From: an uncultured Eubacteriales bacterium
Lineage (GTDB): Bacteria > Bacillota > Clostridia > Oscillospirales > Oscillospiraceae
Assembly: GCA_902496595.1 (NCBI GenBank)
Contig: CABVBV010000008.1
Coordinates: forward strand, 1-31,623
Length of the DNA stretch: 31,623 nucleotides
Direction: 5' to 3'
Under the pieces are notes generated by a model. That model saw nothing but the letters and a program-made list of their open reading frames with translations, was not told where the DNA came from and made no database searches. A program made the translations under genes and the position numbers. This document shows, piece after piece, positions 31,240 to 31,623 of the stretch; position 1 is the stretch's first letter, and the number at the start of each line of letters is the position of its first letter.

Positions 31240-31623
31240 ATGGCTACCTATAAGAGCAAGAAGGCTTATATGTACGGCACCGGCCGCAGGAAGAGCTCGG
31301 TCGCCCGTGTGCATCTGTATCCGGGCGGCAGCGGCAGCATCACTATAAACGGCCGTGACATAGACGACTACTTTGGTCTTGAGACTCTGAAGCTCATCGT
31401 GCGCCAGCCGCTGGTGACGACCGGCACGCTGGGCAAGGTGGACATCGAGGCGACGGTTTCCGGCGGCGGTGTTACCGGCCAGGCCGGCGCCATCCGCCAC
31501 GGCATCGCCCGCGCCCTGCTCGCTGTTGACGAGAGCTTCCGCGCCCCTCTGAAGGCCGCCGGTTTCCTGACCCGCGACCCGAGGATGAAAGAGCGCAAGA
31601 AGTACGGCCTCAAAGCCGCTCGT
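31240..31623 (+). CDS. rpsI: 30S ribosomal protein S9 (3' partial)
   Basis: Starts at ATG 31240 with GGGAGGTAAGG upstream, 15 bases after rplM, and runs off the window end after 128 codons. It reads YGTGRRKSSVARVHLYPG, then GQAGAIRHGIARALL and LTRDPRMKERKKYGLKAAR, the conserved S9 segments; only the last few residues (normally the basic tail touching the P-site tRNA) are missing. Pairing with rplM is the standard bacterial order. Confidence 0.98.
   Translation, partial: MATYKSKKAYMYGTGRRKSSVARVHLYPGGSGSITINGRDIDDYFGLETLKLIVRQPLVTTGTLGKVDIEATVSGGGVTGQAGAIRHGIARALLAVDESFRAPLKAAGFLTRDPRMKERKKYGLKAAR

Noticed and set aside
1..31623. CRISPR arrays, tRNA genes, insertion sequences
   Set aside because: No regularly spaced repeats, cloverleaf-type sequence or transposase-like protein was found on either strand.

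Overview
This is a GC-rich, densely coding segment from an endospore-forming Clostridia-type Firmicute. The spoVAD-spoVAE pair, the 4-hydroxybutyrate-to-butyrate genes, BspA-type repeats in phage proteins and the Firmicutes-style ribosomal leader suggest a gut Oscillospirales-like organism. That taxonomic placement is inference. No rRNA, tRNA, CRISPR array, insertion sequence, integrase or attachment site was found.

Positions 1-8530 are the right end of a prophage, all on the + strand: a major capsid protein (5' end outside the window) with a fused Ig-like C-terminal domain, a tail protein that looks split in two by an inserted InlB-repeat module, small tail-associated proteins with collagen-like motifs, a PKD + leucine-rich-repeat fibre-like protein, an unusual endolysin (phosphodiester glycosidase + GH25 + partial SLH), a phi LC3-type holin, an adaptor-like protein and a small membrane coiled-coil protein. 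Terminase, portal and integration genes are not in view.

Positions 8527-13708 return to the host chromosome: a consensus promoter drives a PlsC-like acyltransferase with a zinc ribbon. Then come a divergent sugar-nucleotidyltransferase-like gene, spoVAD-spoVAE without an adjacent spoVAC, and the end of a symporter operon. Positions 12497-16373 form an amino-acid catabolism module: a RidA protein, a class V aminotransferase and a dicarboxylate/amino-acid symporter in one minus-strand operon, divergent from a YheO/DauR-like regulator. The intergenic region between them carries repeats and palindromes that look like operators.

Positions 16467-21838 (minus strand) hold a 4-hydroxybutyrate fermentation cluster: AbfD dehydratase, a NifU-domain protein, a CGGC-motif small protein, an AbfT-type CoA-transferase, crotonase and butyryl-CoA dehydrogenase. 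Together they would convert 4-hydroxybutyrate through 4-hydroxybutyryl-CoA and crotonyl-CoA to butyrate. Upstream lies a large membrane-anchored alpha/beta hydrolase with its own promoter, and a palindrome about 115 bp upstream of that promoter.

Positions 24297-29780 look like one minus-strand operon: a DUF5058 membrane protein, a second multi-pass membrane protein, a membrane-anchored M20 peptidase, an OFA-type MFS transporter and a PAS-AAA-Fis regulator. The regulator lacks the GAFTGA loop and the Walker B acidic residues. The window ends with a TtcA-family tRNA thiolase and, divergently, rplM-rpsI behind a strong promoter and a candidate L13 leader.
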